Positions 51,559 through 59,435 of a stretch of 64,000 bases of DNA are shown piece by piece. The stretch is from NCBI RefSeq assembly GCF_015670405.1, contig NZ_JADPBQ010000006.1, positions 89,486 to 153,485 of the forward strand, in the 5' to 3' direction. How positions within the stretch are numbered: position 1 is the stretch's first letter; each line of letters starts with the position of its first letter. The notes below the pieces were generated by a model. It saw only the letters and a program-made list of their open reading frames with translations, was not told where the DNA came from and searched no databases. A program made the translations under genes and the position numbers. The DNA is from Clostridium sp. 1001271B_151109_B4 (GTDB taxonomy: Bacteria > Bacillota > Clostridia > Clostridiales > Clostridiaceae).

Positions 51559-52410
51559 ATGGAATTTATAACATTAAATAATGGAGTTAAGATGCCAATG
51601 GAAGGCTTTGGAGTATTTCAAGTGCCAGATCATGAGGTATGTGAGCAAGCAGTATTAGATGCAATTGCATCAGGATACAGATTAATTGATACAGCAGCTG
51701 CTTATATGAATGAAGAAGCAGTAGGTAATGCAATTAGTAAATGTGGTGTTGCAAGAGAAGAACTATTTATTACAACAAAACTATGGGTACAAGATGCAAG
51801 TTACGAAGGGGCAAAGCAAGCAATTGAAACATCACTTGATAAATTAGGACTTGAGTATATTGACCTATATTTAATCCATCAGCCAATGGGTGATTATTAT
51901 GGTGCATATCGTGCTATGGAAGAAGCATATCGTGATGGAAAGCTTAAAGCAATTGGGGTATGTAATTTCTATCCAGAAAGATTAGTTGACTTATGTCTGA
52001 ATGTAGAAGTAAAACCAGCAGTAAATCAAGTGGAATTACATCCATTCTTCCAACAAGAAAGTGCATTAAAGGTTATGAAAGAGTATGGTGTACAGCCAGA
52101 AGCTTGGGGACCTTTTGCAGAAGGAAATCATGGAATATTTACAGATGAAAAGTTAACTGCAATTGGTAAAAAATATGGAAAAACTGCAGCACAGGTAGTT
52201 CTTCGTTGGAACATACAAAGAGGTGTTGTTGTTATTCCAAAGTCTGTTCATAAGAATCGTATGGAACAAAACATTGACATTTGGGATTTTGAACTTAGTA
52301 AGGAAGATATGGATATAATTTCAAAGATGGATATGGGACACAGTGAAATTGTAGACCATAGCAATCCTGAATTTGTGAAGATGTTAAACAATATGAAAAT
52401 TCATAATTAA
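51559..52410 (+). CDS. Aldo/keto reductase, paralogue
   Basis: A 283-residue reductase with the complete tetrad (LIDTAAAYMNEEA, ITTKLW, LIHQPMG) and the canonical VIPKSVHKNRMEQN cofactor segment. It is a tandem duplicate of the gene 36 bases upstream, most similar around QPxGDYYGA and GVCNF. The ribosome site is AAAGAGG. Both copies are intact, which suggests diverged substrate preferences. Confidence 0.92.
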   Translation: MEFITLNNGVKMPMEGFGVFQVPDHEVCEQAVLDAIASGYRLIDTAAAYMNEEAVGNAISKCGVAREELFITTKLWVQDASYEGAKQAIETSLDKLGLEYIDLYLIHQPMGDYYGAYRAMEEAYRDGKLKAIGVCNFYPERLVDLCLNVEVKPAVNQVELHPFFQQESALKVMKEYGVQPEAWGPFAEGNHGIFTDEKLTAIGKKYGKTAAQVVLRWNIQRGVVVIPKSVHKNRMEQNIDIWDFELSKEDMDIISKMDMGHSEIVDHSNPEFVKMLNNMKIHN

Positions 52411-52499
52411 ATTATTCAGGGGATAAAGGGAGCTGAAAATGGGCTCTCTTTATTTTCAAAGAAATTTAGATATATGAAATGGGAAGAGGAGTGAAATAA

Positions 52500-53498
52500 A
52501 TGAAATATAGAGTACTTGGAAAAGATTTAAAAGTATCAGCAGTGGGATTAGGATGTATGGGTATGAGCCATGGATATGGTAATCCAGCTAATAAGAAAGA
52601 AATGACAGAACTTCTTGCACAAGCAGTAGATATGGGATATACATTCTTTGATACTGCAGAGGTGTATGGAACCCCAGAAAATCCACATGATAATGAAGAA
52701 CTTGTAGGGCAAGCATTAAAACTATTTAGAAATAAAATAGTTATTGCAACAAAATTTGGAATTAAATTTGATATGAGCAGTAAAGAAGTAAATAAGCCAC
52801 TTATTCCAGATTCTAGACCAGAAACAATTCGTTCTTCTGTAGAGAATTCACTTATGAGATTAGGTATAGATAATATAGATTTGTATTATCAACATAGACA
52901 AGATCCTAATGTGCCAGTTGAAGAAGTTGCAGGCGTGATGTCAGAACTTATAAAGGAAGGGAAGATTAATCATTGGGGATTATCTGAAGTAAGTGAAGAT
53001 ACTATTCGTAGAGCACATGCTGTCTGTCCAGTTACAGCAGTACAAAATCGTTATTCCATGATGGCAAGACAAAATGAAGTTTTATTTCCTGTTTTAGAGG
53101 AATTAAATATAGGATTTGTTGCATTTTCACCTATGGCAAATGGATTTTTGACAGGTAAATATAATAAAGATTCAAAATTTGATGCTAAGACAGATTATAG
53201 AAGTATGATGCCTCAGTTTAAAGAGGAAGCATATGAACAAAATAAAAAATTGCTTCAATTGTTATGGGATATGGCTGCTGAAAAAAATGCAACACCAGCA
53301 CAGATTTCATTAGCATGGATGATTTGTAAGAAGGATTATATTGCACCAATACCAGGAACAACAAAGTTAGAGAGACTTAAAGAAAATGCAAAGGCAGCTG
53401 ATATACTGCTAACTCAAGAAGAAATCAAAAATCTTGATGAGGTACTGGCAAGTATAAAAATGTCCGAGGTATTTGGTGGAACTAAAATTGTAAAATAG
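52500..53498 (+). CDS. Aldo/keto reductase, long form
   Basis: A 332-residue reductase of the YhdN/AKR13-like type. It has GLGCMGMSHGYG near the start, FFDTAEVYGT (Asp, Tyr), IATKFG (Lys), LYYQHRQDP (His), and the end IPGTTKLERLKENAKA. It belongs to a different AKR branch from its two neighbours. It starts behind GAGGAG and is probably in the same transcription unit; a short hairpin (GGGAGCTGAAAATGGGCTCTC, about 52428) precedes it. Confidence 0.92.
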   Translation: MKYRVLGKDLKVSAVGLGCMGMSHGYGNPANKKEMTELLAQAVDMGYTFFDTAEVYGTPENPHDNEELVGQALKLFRNKIVIATKFGIKFDMSSKEVNKPLIPDSRPETIRSSVENSLMRLGIDNIDLYYQHRQDPNVPVEEVAGVMSELIKEGKINHWGLSEVSEDTIRRAHAVCPVTAVQNRYSMMARQNEVLFPVLEELNIGFVAFSPMANGFLTGKYNKDSKFDAKTDYRSMMPQFKEEAYEQNKKLLQLLWDMAAEKNATPAQISLAWMICKKDYIAPIPGTTKLERLKENAKAADILLTQEEIKNLDEVLASIKMSEVFGGTKIVK

Positions 53499-53541
53499 AT
53501 TAATAAAAAGGTATGTATAGAATGATAAGGAGTTTATAAAA

Positions 53542-54177
53542 ATGAAAGTATTATTAATTAATGGAAGCCCTCATAAAGAAGGATGCACATTTGTAGCACT
53601 TAGTGAAGTTGCAAAGACATTACAAAATGAAGGAATTGAAACTGAAATTTGCTGGATTGGAAATAAGCCAATGGGTGGATGCATTGCTTGTAAATCATGT
53701 GTAAAAACAGGAAAGTGTGTATTTGATGATATGGTAAATGTAATACATGAAAAGGCAAAGCAGGCTGATGGATTTATATTTGGAACACCAGTACATTATG
53801 CTTCAGCAAGTGGAAATATGACTGCATTCATGGATCGTTTATTTTATTCAGAACTTGGAGGGCAAGGTAATAAGAACTTTAGGTTGAAGCCTGCAGCATG
53901 TGTAATTTCAGCTAGAAGAGCAGGAACAACAGCAACTTTTGACCAAATGAATAAGTATTTTGCAATTCAAGAAATGCCTATAATAACGGCAAAATACTGG
54001 AATATGGTACATGGAGCAGCACCAGAGCAAGTACAAGAAGATAAAGAAGGGTTAATGAATATGAGAGTTCTAGGAAGAAATATGGCTTTTGCATTAAAGT
54101 GTAAGGAAATTGCAATGAAGCAAGGTTTAGAACTTCCAACAGTTGAACCAGCAGTATTTACAAACTTTGTAAGATAA
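53542..54177 (+). CDS. Flavodoxin-like NAD(P)H-dependent reductase
   Basis: A 211-residue flavodoxin-fold protein with the FMN phosphate loop LLINGSPHKEGCT and GTPVHYASASGNMTAFMDRL. A Cys set GGCIACKSCVKTGKC (about residues 46-60) resembles iron-sulfur flavoproteins, where it binds a cluster. It likely reduces quinones, nitro compounds or similar with FMN. It is the last gene of the LysR-linked unit, behind AAGGAG. Confidence 0.88.
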   Translation: MKVLLINGSPHKEGCTFVALSEVAKTLQNEGIETEICWIGNKPMGGCIACKSCVKTGKCVFDDMVNVIHEKAKQADGFIFGTPVHYASASGNMTAFMDRLFYSELGGQGNKNFRLKPAACVISARRAGTTATFDQMNKYFAIQEMPIITAKYWNMVHGAAPEQVQEDKEGLMNMRVLGRNMAFALKCKEIAMKQGLELPTVEPAVFTNFVR

Positions 54178-54207
54178 GTTTTAGATGTTGCTATTATAGA
54201 ACTTAGT

Positions 54208-54246
54208 AAAAAACAGCTACAATAGTTTATTTTGTAGCTGTTTTGA
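54208..54246 (+). terminator. Terminator of the reductase operon
   Basis: AAAAACAGCTACAA and TTGTAGCTGTTTT form a strong stem, 30 bases after the last stop. Confidence 0.82.
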
Positions 54247-54297
54247 TTTTATTAAAACAATGGAATCATCTTCCTTCTGAAATAATTATTAATTGGG

Positions 54298-54738
54298 TTA
54301 TTCAATTAAAATTTGAGTACTATTATTTGCAGTTAATTCCTTTTTAGGTAACTCAATATTTAAAACGCCATTATCGAATTTGGCTTTAATTGAATCTTTG
54401 TTTACATTGTTAATATAGAATCCTCTTGAAACTGATCCATAGCTTCTTTCACGTCTTATATAATTATCCTTCTTTTCTTCAACTTCATTATTTCTAGTTG
54501 CAGAAATAGTTAAATAGTTGTTATTGTAATCAATTTTTATATCTTCTTTCTTAACTCCAGGTAATTCAGCATGAACAATATATTCTTCTGGAGTTTCCTT
54601 TATATCAGTTTTAAAACTTGCATCAGAATTAAATTTTGATAACATATCATCATTAAAGAAATCATTGAACATGTCATTAATTGTTAATCCTCTATTATTT
54701 TCTCCATTATTAAATTTAAAAGGTACTAAACCAAACAT
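54298..54738 (-). CDS. hsp20: Small heat-shock protein (Hsp20 family)
   Basis: A 146-residue small heat-shock protein with an alpha-crystallin domain (DIKETPEEYIVHAELPGVKK, DNYIRRERSYGSVSRGFYI, AKFDNGVLNIELPKK). It holds unfolded proteins in the cytoplasm. The start ATG 54738 has AAGGAGG upstream. The promoter about 200 bases upstream is covered by a CtsR operator, so it is probably a class III heat-shock gene. Confidence 0.94.
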   Translation of the reverse strand: MFGLVPFKFNNGENNRGLTINDMFNDFFNDDMLSKFNSDASFKTDIKETPEEYIVHAELPGVKKEDIKIDYNNNYLTISATRNNEVEEKKDNYIRRERSYGSVSRGFYINNVNKDSIKAKFDNGVLNIELPKKELTANNSTQILIE

Positions 54739-54937
54739 ACAAAGACCTCCTTATACTAAAAATTTAAATTTTAATTTAGTTAATTGAACTTACGGCTAAA
54801 AGTAATTGTTAAGTTCATTTAACAAATTAATTTTGTGAAAGTTCAAAAGTAGTTTTTACTAAGTTTAATTGAGCTTTCTATTTGAGAAGTTTATTTATTC
54901 TTTATTTATTACTTCTCTTATCTCTTTGTACAAGTAC

Positions 54938-54967
54938 ATTATAAGATTAAAGTCAAAGAAAGTCAAA
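54938..54967 (-). promoter_or_regulatory. Heat-shock promoter with CtsR operator
   Basis: On the minus strand TTGACT (54966-54961) and TATAAT (54943-54938) are separated by 17 bases. The plus-strand sequence AGTCAAAGAAAGTCAAA at 54951-54967 is a perfect direct heptad repeat with a 3-base gap, the CtsR consensus. It drives hsp20. Confidence 0.88.
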
Positions 54968-55274
54968 GTAAAAGAAAGAAAGATTTAGTTAGATTTATTT
55001 AGAAAATTAAAGAAATAGTTTGATAAATTTTAATTTTAAATAAATATTTGTTTATTTAAATGAAATTAAATAAAAATGATTAACTTAAGAAAATACTTAA
55101 AAAATATTTTTTAGAATTAAATTAAAATGTATACCGTAAGCATATCAAAATGAAATAATAAACTTTTAACATGAAATTATGGGTGTTATTTTTATAAAAA
55201 ATTAGAAAAACCTTAATATATAAAAAAAGAAAGTGGTGTGAAAGCTTTACACTAAAAATGAGGGGAGAAACAAA
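54968..55274. other. AT-rich gap
   Basis: About 300 bases of A-rich sequence with no gene. AAAGCTTTACACTAAAAATG near 55240 lies just before the ribosome site of the short frame at 55275, but no promoter is certain. Confidence 0.35.
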
Positions 55275-55322
55275 ATGAAAAAGACAAGAATATTAATAGG
55301 GATTACGATCTTAACATTATAA
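55275..55322 (+). pseudogene. Orphan signal-peptide start
   Basis: A strong GAGGGGAGA site precedes ATG 55275 and MKKTRILIGITILTL, which then stops. It has the form of the first half of a secreted-protein signal. The rest of the gene is absent; a deletion or nonsense change has removed it. Confidence 0.5.
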
Positions 55323-55338
55323 ATATTTAAAGAAAAGA

Positions 55339-55373
55339 AGTCAGCTGCATAGTTATTTTTGCAGCTGATTTTT
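55339..55373. terminator. Bidirectional terminator overlapping the TetR stop
   Basis: TCAGCTGCA (55341-55349) pairs with TGCAGCTGA (55360-55368). A T run follows on the plus strand. The last codons of the TetR gene (NQLQK) form one arm. Confidence 0.7.
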
Positions 55374-55853
55374 GCCTAACTCAGACATTTCTTTTGGAGA
55401 TTCCTTCATACCTCTTGCAATCCATTCATTAATCCAACCAAATAAACCATATGCAAACCATGCACTAGTATATGCTTGTAATGAATCCTGTTCAGGTTTA
55501 GGGCCACAAACAGATTTAATATTATCCAAAACTAAGTGAAATAAATTAGAACTATAAAGAAGATTATAAAATTCACTATACTTAGAATAGTGTCCAAATA
55601 AGCTTTCTACTAATAAATTAGGATTATTACTTTGCTCAAATTCAGCGCCCCATTCTTGGATTAAGCGAATTAAATATTGTTTTAATACATCTTCTTTATT
55701 AGAAAAGTTGCGATAAAAGGAAGCTCTTCCAACTTGGGCTTCTTTTACAATAGATGTTATTTTAATTTCATCAAAAGCATTATTTTTCATTAATTTTATA
55801 AGGGCTTGAGTAATTTGATTTTTCACATAGGAATTATTTTTTTCATTATTCAT
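55353..55853 (-). CDS. TetR family regulator
   Basis: The start is ATG 55853; the frame extends upstream over the operator but without a better site. The 166-residue protein has the TetR HTH (IKITSIVKEAQVGRASFYRNF) and a short ligand domain. Its C-terminal codons overlap a terminator stem, and the protein is slightly short for the family. It is divergent from the hydrolase gene at 55977, and two palindromes lie in between, so it probably represses both. Confidence 0.85.
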   Translation of the reverse strand: MNNEKNNSYVKNQITQALIKLMKNNAFDEIKITSIVKEAQVGRASFYRNFSNKEDVLKQYLIRLIQEWGAEFEQSNNPNLLVESLFGHYSKYSEFYNLLYSSNLFHLVLDNIKSVCGPKPEQDSLQAYTSAWFAYGLFGWINEWIARGMKESPKEMSELGKNQLQK

Positions 55854-55909
55854 GTTGATACAAAACCTCGCATTATGTCTCATTTTTATTGAATATATTG
55901 TCTTAAAAA

Positions 55910-55928
55910 CAAGTGTATGATACACTTG
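55910..55928. promoter_or_regulatory. TetR operator 1
   Basis: CAAGTGTA-TGA-TACACTTG, a perfect 8-3-8 palindrome in the divergent region. Confidence 0.75.
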
Positions 55929-55938
55929 CCTCACAAAC

Positions 55939-55956
55939 ATGATACAGATGTATCAT
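55939..55956. promoter_or_regulatory. TetR operator 2
   Basis: ATGATACA-GA-TGTATCAT, a perfect palindrome sharing the TGATAC core with operator 1. It lies about 20 bases before the hydrolase start. Confidence 0.72.
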
Positions 55957-55976
55957 ATGGCAGTCAAGGGGGAGAA

Positions 55977-56909
55977 ATGGTGAAAAAAGTATTAAAAATA
56001 ATATTAATAATAGTATTAATTATGTTTTTATTGTTAATAGGTTTATTAATGATATTGAAAAATCTAGCATCTAAACCAGTTAAAAGTGATTACTACAACT
56101 ATGTTGATTCGCGGGGCGTATTAGAGAAAAAATATACAAGTTATGGAGAGTTTGAAGTTAATTCTATAGAATTTGAAAGTAATGAAGAATTATTTGATAA
56201 TTATAAGATTTGGTATCCAACTAAATTAGAAGAGAACAATAATGAGAAATATCCAATTGTAGTATTTGTAAATGGGACAGGGGTTCCATATCAAAAATAT
56301 GGAGCAACATTTGAACATTTAGCTTCTTGGGGATTTGTTGTAATAGGAAATGATGATGCTAATTCTGCAAGTGGTAAGTCTTCATCAATTACATTAGATT
56401 ATATATTATCATTAAATAGTAATGAAGAAAGTATATTTTTTAATAAATTAGACATAACAAATGTAGGCATATCAGGACATTCACAAGGTGGTGTAGGAGC
56501 AATAAATGCAGTAACTGAATTTGATAATAGTAACGTATTTACATCAATTTATACTGCAAGTACAACATCTATTGAATTAGCTAATGCTCTTGAATGGAAT
56601 TATGATGTAACAAAAATATCAATACCTTATTTTATGGTAGCAGGTACAGGTAAGGTTGATGCTGAAACAATAGCACCATTAGAGTCTATGGTTAAAAATT
56701 ATATGAATTTAAATAGTAATATTAAAGCAGTTATGGCAAGAAGAAAAAATACTGATCATGGGGATATGCTCCTTTATGCTGATGGATATATGACAGCTTG
56801 GTTTAGATATACTTTAATGAATGATGATGAAGCTGGTAAAGTATTCTTAGGGGATTCAGCTGAAATATTAAGTAATTCAAGTAATTGGCAGGATGTAAGA
56901 ATTAGATAG
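55977..56909 (+). CDS. Membrane-anchored alpha/beta hydrolase
   Basis: The start is ATG 55977 (or GTG 55980), just after GGGGGAG. The 310-residue protein has an N-terminal membrane anchor (about residues 5-28) and a hydrolase domain outside the membrane. It shows VVFVNGTGVPYQKYG (oxyanion region), the nucleophile elbow GISGHSQGG (about residue 165) and a candidate His in NTDHGDML. It resembles chlorophyllase/PET-hydrolase-like esterases. It is controlled by the divergent TetR protein; the substrate is unknown. Confidence 0.86.
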   Translation: MVKKVLKIILIIVLIMFLLLIGLLMILKNLASKPVKSDYYNYVDSRGVLEKKYTSYGEFEVNSIEFESNEELFDNYKIWYPTKLEENNNEKYPIVVFVNGTGVPYQKYGATFEHLASWGFVVIGNDDANSASGKSSSITLDYILSLNSNEESIFFNKLDITNVGISGHSQGGVGAINAVTEFDNSNVFTSIYTASTTSIELANALEWNYDVTKISIPYFMVAGTGKVDAETIAPLESMVKNYMNLNSNIKAVMARRKNTDHGDMLLYADGYMTAWFRYTLMNDDEAGKVFLGDSAEILSNSSNWQDVRIR

Positions 56910-56984
56910 AAATAAATATTGCTTATAATTAGCAAGTAATTCTAATATATATTGTAATATATTACATTGTGGGGAGTGGATCTA

Positions 56985-57461
56985 ATGAAATGGTATGAAG
57001 CGGAAAGTGTAGAGGAATTAAAACAAATAGGTAATTTTAGAACTGTTAAAATGGAAATTAATAAAGATATAAGAAAAATAACAGGAAAAAGTAAATTAGA
57101 TGGTTTTATAAAAATGGGTAGTAATAGTTGGAAAGGATTATACGATAAAATATTATCATTAAAGAAAATAATTAATATATTTGAAGATAAGAATGGACAA
57201 GCTAATTATACTAATTCAAATTCTGACTACTTTAAAAGTGAAGCAGATAGATATATATTTTGTTTGTTAGAATTAAGTGGAGAGGAAAGAATGAAGAAAC
57301 TAAAAATATATAAATCACTATATATAAATAAAGAAGCAGCAAAGGAATGGTATACGAATATAGTTAAAAGTATTCATCCTGATGTTTGTAAGTGTGAAAG
57401 AGCAACAGAGGCTATGGCAGAATTGACAAGCATTTATAAAAAGATGATAAAGTATGAATAA
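56985..57461 (+). CDS. J-domain-like protein, first gene of a coupled pair
   Basis: The start is ATG 56985, eight bases after GGGGAG. The 158-residue protein has an N-terminal region without recognised motif, containing KMGSNSWKGLYDKILSL. The C-terminal 45 residues look like a J domain core: AKEWYTNIVKSIHPDVCKCE with the HPD tripeptide, followed by a helix ATEAMAELTSIYKKM. A J domain at the C-terminus of a short protein is unusual. The gene overlaps the next by eight bases, so the two products are made together. The family is not known to me. Confidence 0.6.
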   Translation: MKWYEAESVEELKQIGNFRTVKMEINKDIRKITGKSKLDGFIKMGSNSWKGLYDKILSLKKIINIFEDKNGQANYTNSNSDYFKSEADRYIFCLLELSGEERMKKLKIYKSLYINKEAAKEWYTNIVKSIHPDVCKCERATEAMAELTSIYKKMIKYE

Positions 57462-58179
57462 AAATAAGGAATTAGTAGTTATTAAATCTTTTATAAAAGA
57501 CATAAGGTATAAAATGCCTATACAGGCTAAAGAATTAGATAAAATTACTGTAAAGAAAATAAGCAATGCTATAGGTAATGGAATTGTAGATGCTAAAGGA
57601 ATTATATGGTTTGATTGTAGTAAGTTGCACACAATTTTAAGAGTTAAAAGTAAAAGGGATGCGGCTTATATTTTAGAAAGTATTGATAATAAATATAAAG
57701 CAAATTATAATAATATAATTTATATAAGATGGTCAAGTCTTATTGGGATAATAGCAAAAAGAATAGAGGAAAATCCCCAAAATGAGTATTTGAAACTTAT
57801 TTTTAGGATTTTAGAAGAAATAAATAATTCTAACGATATAAAAGTCTTACAGCATGCTGCAATAGAATTACAAAAGAAGAACATTAGAAAACTTAAAAAG
57901 GATAGAATTAAAACTTTTAATATAGTAAGGGATGAGCTTACTAATGAAAGGTTAGATAGGAAAAATTCAGAATTCTCACATATAAGAAGTGTTACAATGT
58001 TTCCAGAGTTATCTGAATATATATGGAATGGACTTATAGTAAATAAGGCAACTCATAATTTAATAACAAGTGAAAATGTAAACGATGAAGAAGAATTATA
58101 TAAACTATGCTATAAAAATCAATGGAATACAGAGTGGTATAATGATTATAAATTAAATGTAGATAATTACAATTTATAA
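57454..58179 (+). CDS. HNH-like protein, second gene of a coupled pair
   Basis: A 241-residue protein whose ATG overlaps the stop region of the J-domain-like gene. The N-terminal 150 residues are basic and helical. The C-terminal part RDELTNERLDRKNSEFSHIR, then FPELSEYIWNGLIVNKATHN and LIT, followed by DEEELYKLCYKNQWNTEWY, has the layout of an HNH-type nuclease domain (H-I-R..., N-G-L-I-V-N-K, ..H..L-I-T). The first conserved His and the last His are visible, without zinc Cys pairs. The nuclease assignment is by pattern only. No partner other than the upstream gene is seen. Confidence 0.55.
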   Translation: MNKNKELVVIKSFIKDIRYKMPIQAKELDKITVKKISNAIGNGIVDAKGIIWFDCSKLHTILRVKSKRDAAYILESIDNKYKANYNNIIYIRWSSLIGIIAKRIEENPQNEYLKLIFRILEEINNSNDIKVLQHAAIELQKKNIRKLKKDRIKTFNIVRDELTNERLDRKNSEFSHIRSVTMFPELSEYIWNGLIVNKATHNLITSENVNDEEELYKLCYKNQWNTEWYNDYKLNVDNYNL

Positions 58180-58251
58180 GTAGATTAAAAAATAAAGGAA
58201 ATTTGCCTATGAAGTTAGATATACTGAAGAGTAGTATGCTATTATCAATGA

Positions 58252-58452
58252 ATAGATCAAAATTCTAAAAGATTATTAAAGTTAGTTGACAATTTAATTG
58301 ATTGTACAAGAATGAAATGTGGATATTATGAACATCATCCTGAAAATAATGATATAGTGAGTTTTATAGAAAATATTTCAATGTCAGTAGTAGACTTTAC
58401 ATTCTATTATCAAATTTTGATGTCGATGCTTCTGGAGACAACCCAGTCTTAA
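58252..58452 (+). pseudogene. Remnant of a sensor histidine kinase
   Basis: An open stretch without a start reads NSKRLLKLVDNLIDCTRMKC, then GYYEHHPENNDIVSFIENIS, which matches the second helix of the HisKA dimerisation domain and the linker to the ATPase domain. It ends in a different sequence and a stop at 58450. Confidence 0.72.
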
Positions 58453-58541
58453 ACCCCAATACAACATATTCAGATTATCAATGGATATTAATAAGAGATA
58501 GTAAAAATAATGTTTGGAAAATTGATGCTTCAGGATACTAA
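58410..58541 (+). pseudogene. C-terminal remnant of a secreted protein
   Basis: Overlapping the kinase relic in another frame, 43 codons read SNFDVDASGDNPVLNPNTTY and SDYQWILIRDSKNNVWKIDA, ending SGY and a stop. The W-x-L-x-R-D...W-K-I-D pattern is typical of the end of DUF4829-like lipoproteins. The rest of that gene is missing, so two unrelated remnants are joined here. Confidence 0.65.
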
Positions 58542-58635
58542 AAATTAAATTTATTATGTAGCAAATCAACAGTTTAATCTAACAGAGCCTTATAAAAAGT
58601 TTTTGTTTTAAAATAATGTTGAAATAAGTATAACA

Positions 58636-58666
58636 TAAAGGGATGTCCGATGGACATCCCTTTAAA
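58636..58666 (+). terminator. Intrinsic terminator
   Basis: AAAGGGATGTCC and GGACATCCCTTT pair across a 3-base loop; the T tract is short. Confidence 0.75.
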
Positions 58667-58896
58667 TCGTAATATATAACCATTGTTCATCAATAATTAC
58701 ATTCTATTTTTGTTTTAAATAATTGGTTCTATTTATACCAGAATAATTAGTCATTATATAATAGAGGTTAATCAAATTTCAACAGTTTATTAAAACAAAT
58801 CCCCAAAAATAAAATTTTATTTTAAATGCAAAAACACTCTAAAACAGTATATGTAATAAGTGTAAAGCAAAAAAGTTAAAAAAGGGGGAATTTACA

Positions 58897-59118
58897 ATGG
58901 CAAATAAAGAGCTTGAAAGTACAGTACTATCAATAGAGGTGGAAACTGCTGTTGATAAGGATGGAAATCCTACATTTACTAAAAAGAAGTTAGGTAACTT
59001 AGTGCCAGGAGCTGATCCAAATAAGGTTATGGCAGTTGCATCTAAGATTGCACCAATGCTTGGCAAGAATACAGGTTATATTTATATAACTGAATTATCT
59101 CAACTTAGTAATCAATAA
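58897..59118 (+). CDS. DUF1659-like protein
   Basis: A 73-residue protein after AAAGGGGGA. The sequence IEVETAVDKDGNPTFTKKKL and the ALA-like MAVASKIAPMLG helix match the small DUF1659 family, which is regularly encoded next to DUF2922 in clostridia and bacilli; the next gene is that partner. The function is unknown. Confidence 0.82.
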   Translation: MANKELESTVLSIEVETAVDKDGNPTFTKKKLGNLVPGADPNKVMAVASKIAPMLGKNTGYIYITELSQLSNQ

Positions 59119-59141
59119 TAAATAGAAAGGAAGTGTAAAAT

Positions 59142-59357
59142 ATGGAATATACATTAACAATGACATTTATAACTGAAAGTGGAGAAAAATCTAACATCTC
59201 TATAAGTGATGTAAAAAGCGGAATAACTAATGCTGAAGTTCAAGAATTAATGGATAGTATTATTGAAAATAATATTTTCCAAAGTAAAAAGGGTGCTTAT
59301 GTTACTAAATATGCAGCACAAGTTGTTGAAAGACAAGTTAATAAATTTACTGTATAA
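59142..59357 (+). CDS. DUF2922-like protein
   Basis: A 71-residue protein after GAAAGGAAG, 23 bases beyond the DUF1659-like gene. It has the DUF2922 layout: a beta hairpin LTMTFITESGEKSNISISDV, then a helix with EVQELMDSIIENNIF and a short VVERQVNKF end. The two genes form an operon ended by the hairpin at 59389. The function is unknown. Confidence 0.85.
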   Translation: MEYTLTMTFITESGEKSNISISDVKSGITNAEVQELMDSIIENNIFQSKKGAYVTKYAAQVVERQVNKFTV

Positions 59358-59388
59358 GATCTAGCGGTCTTAATACAGATTATATAAG

Positions 59389-59435
59389 AAGGAATAAGGG
59401 TTACCTTGAGGTAATTCTTATTCCTTCATTTTTTT
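59389..59435 (+). terminator. Terminator of the DUF1659/DUF2922 operon
   Basis: AAGGAATAAGGGTTACC pairs with GGTAATTCTTATTCCTT (59410-59426), then TTTTTTT reaching the stop codon of the converging response regulator. Confidence 0.85.

Noticed and set aside
58384..58569. Minus-strand 61-codon frame over the relics
   Set aside because: No ribosome site; plus-strand homology to two known families explains the region.
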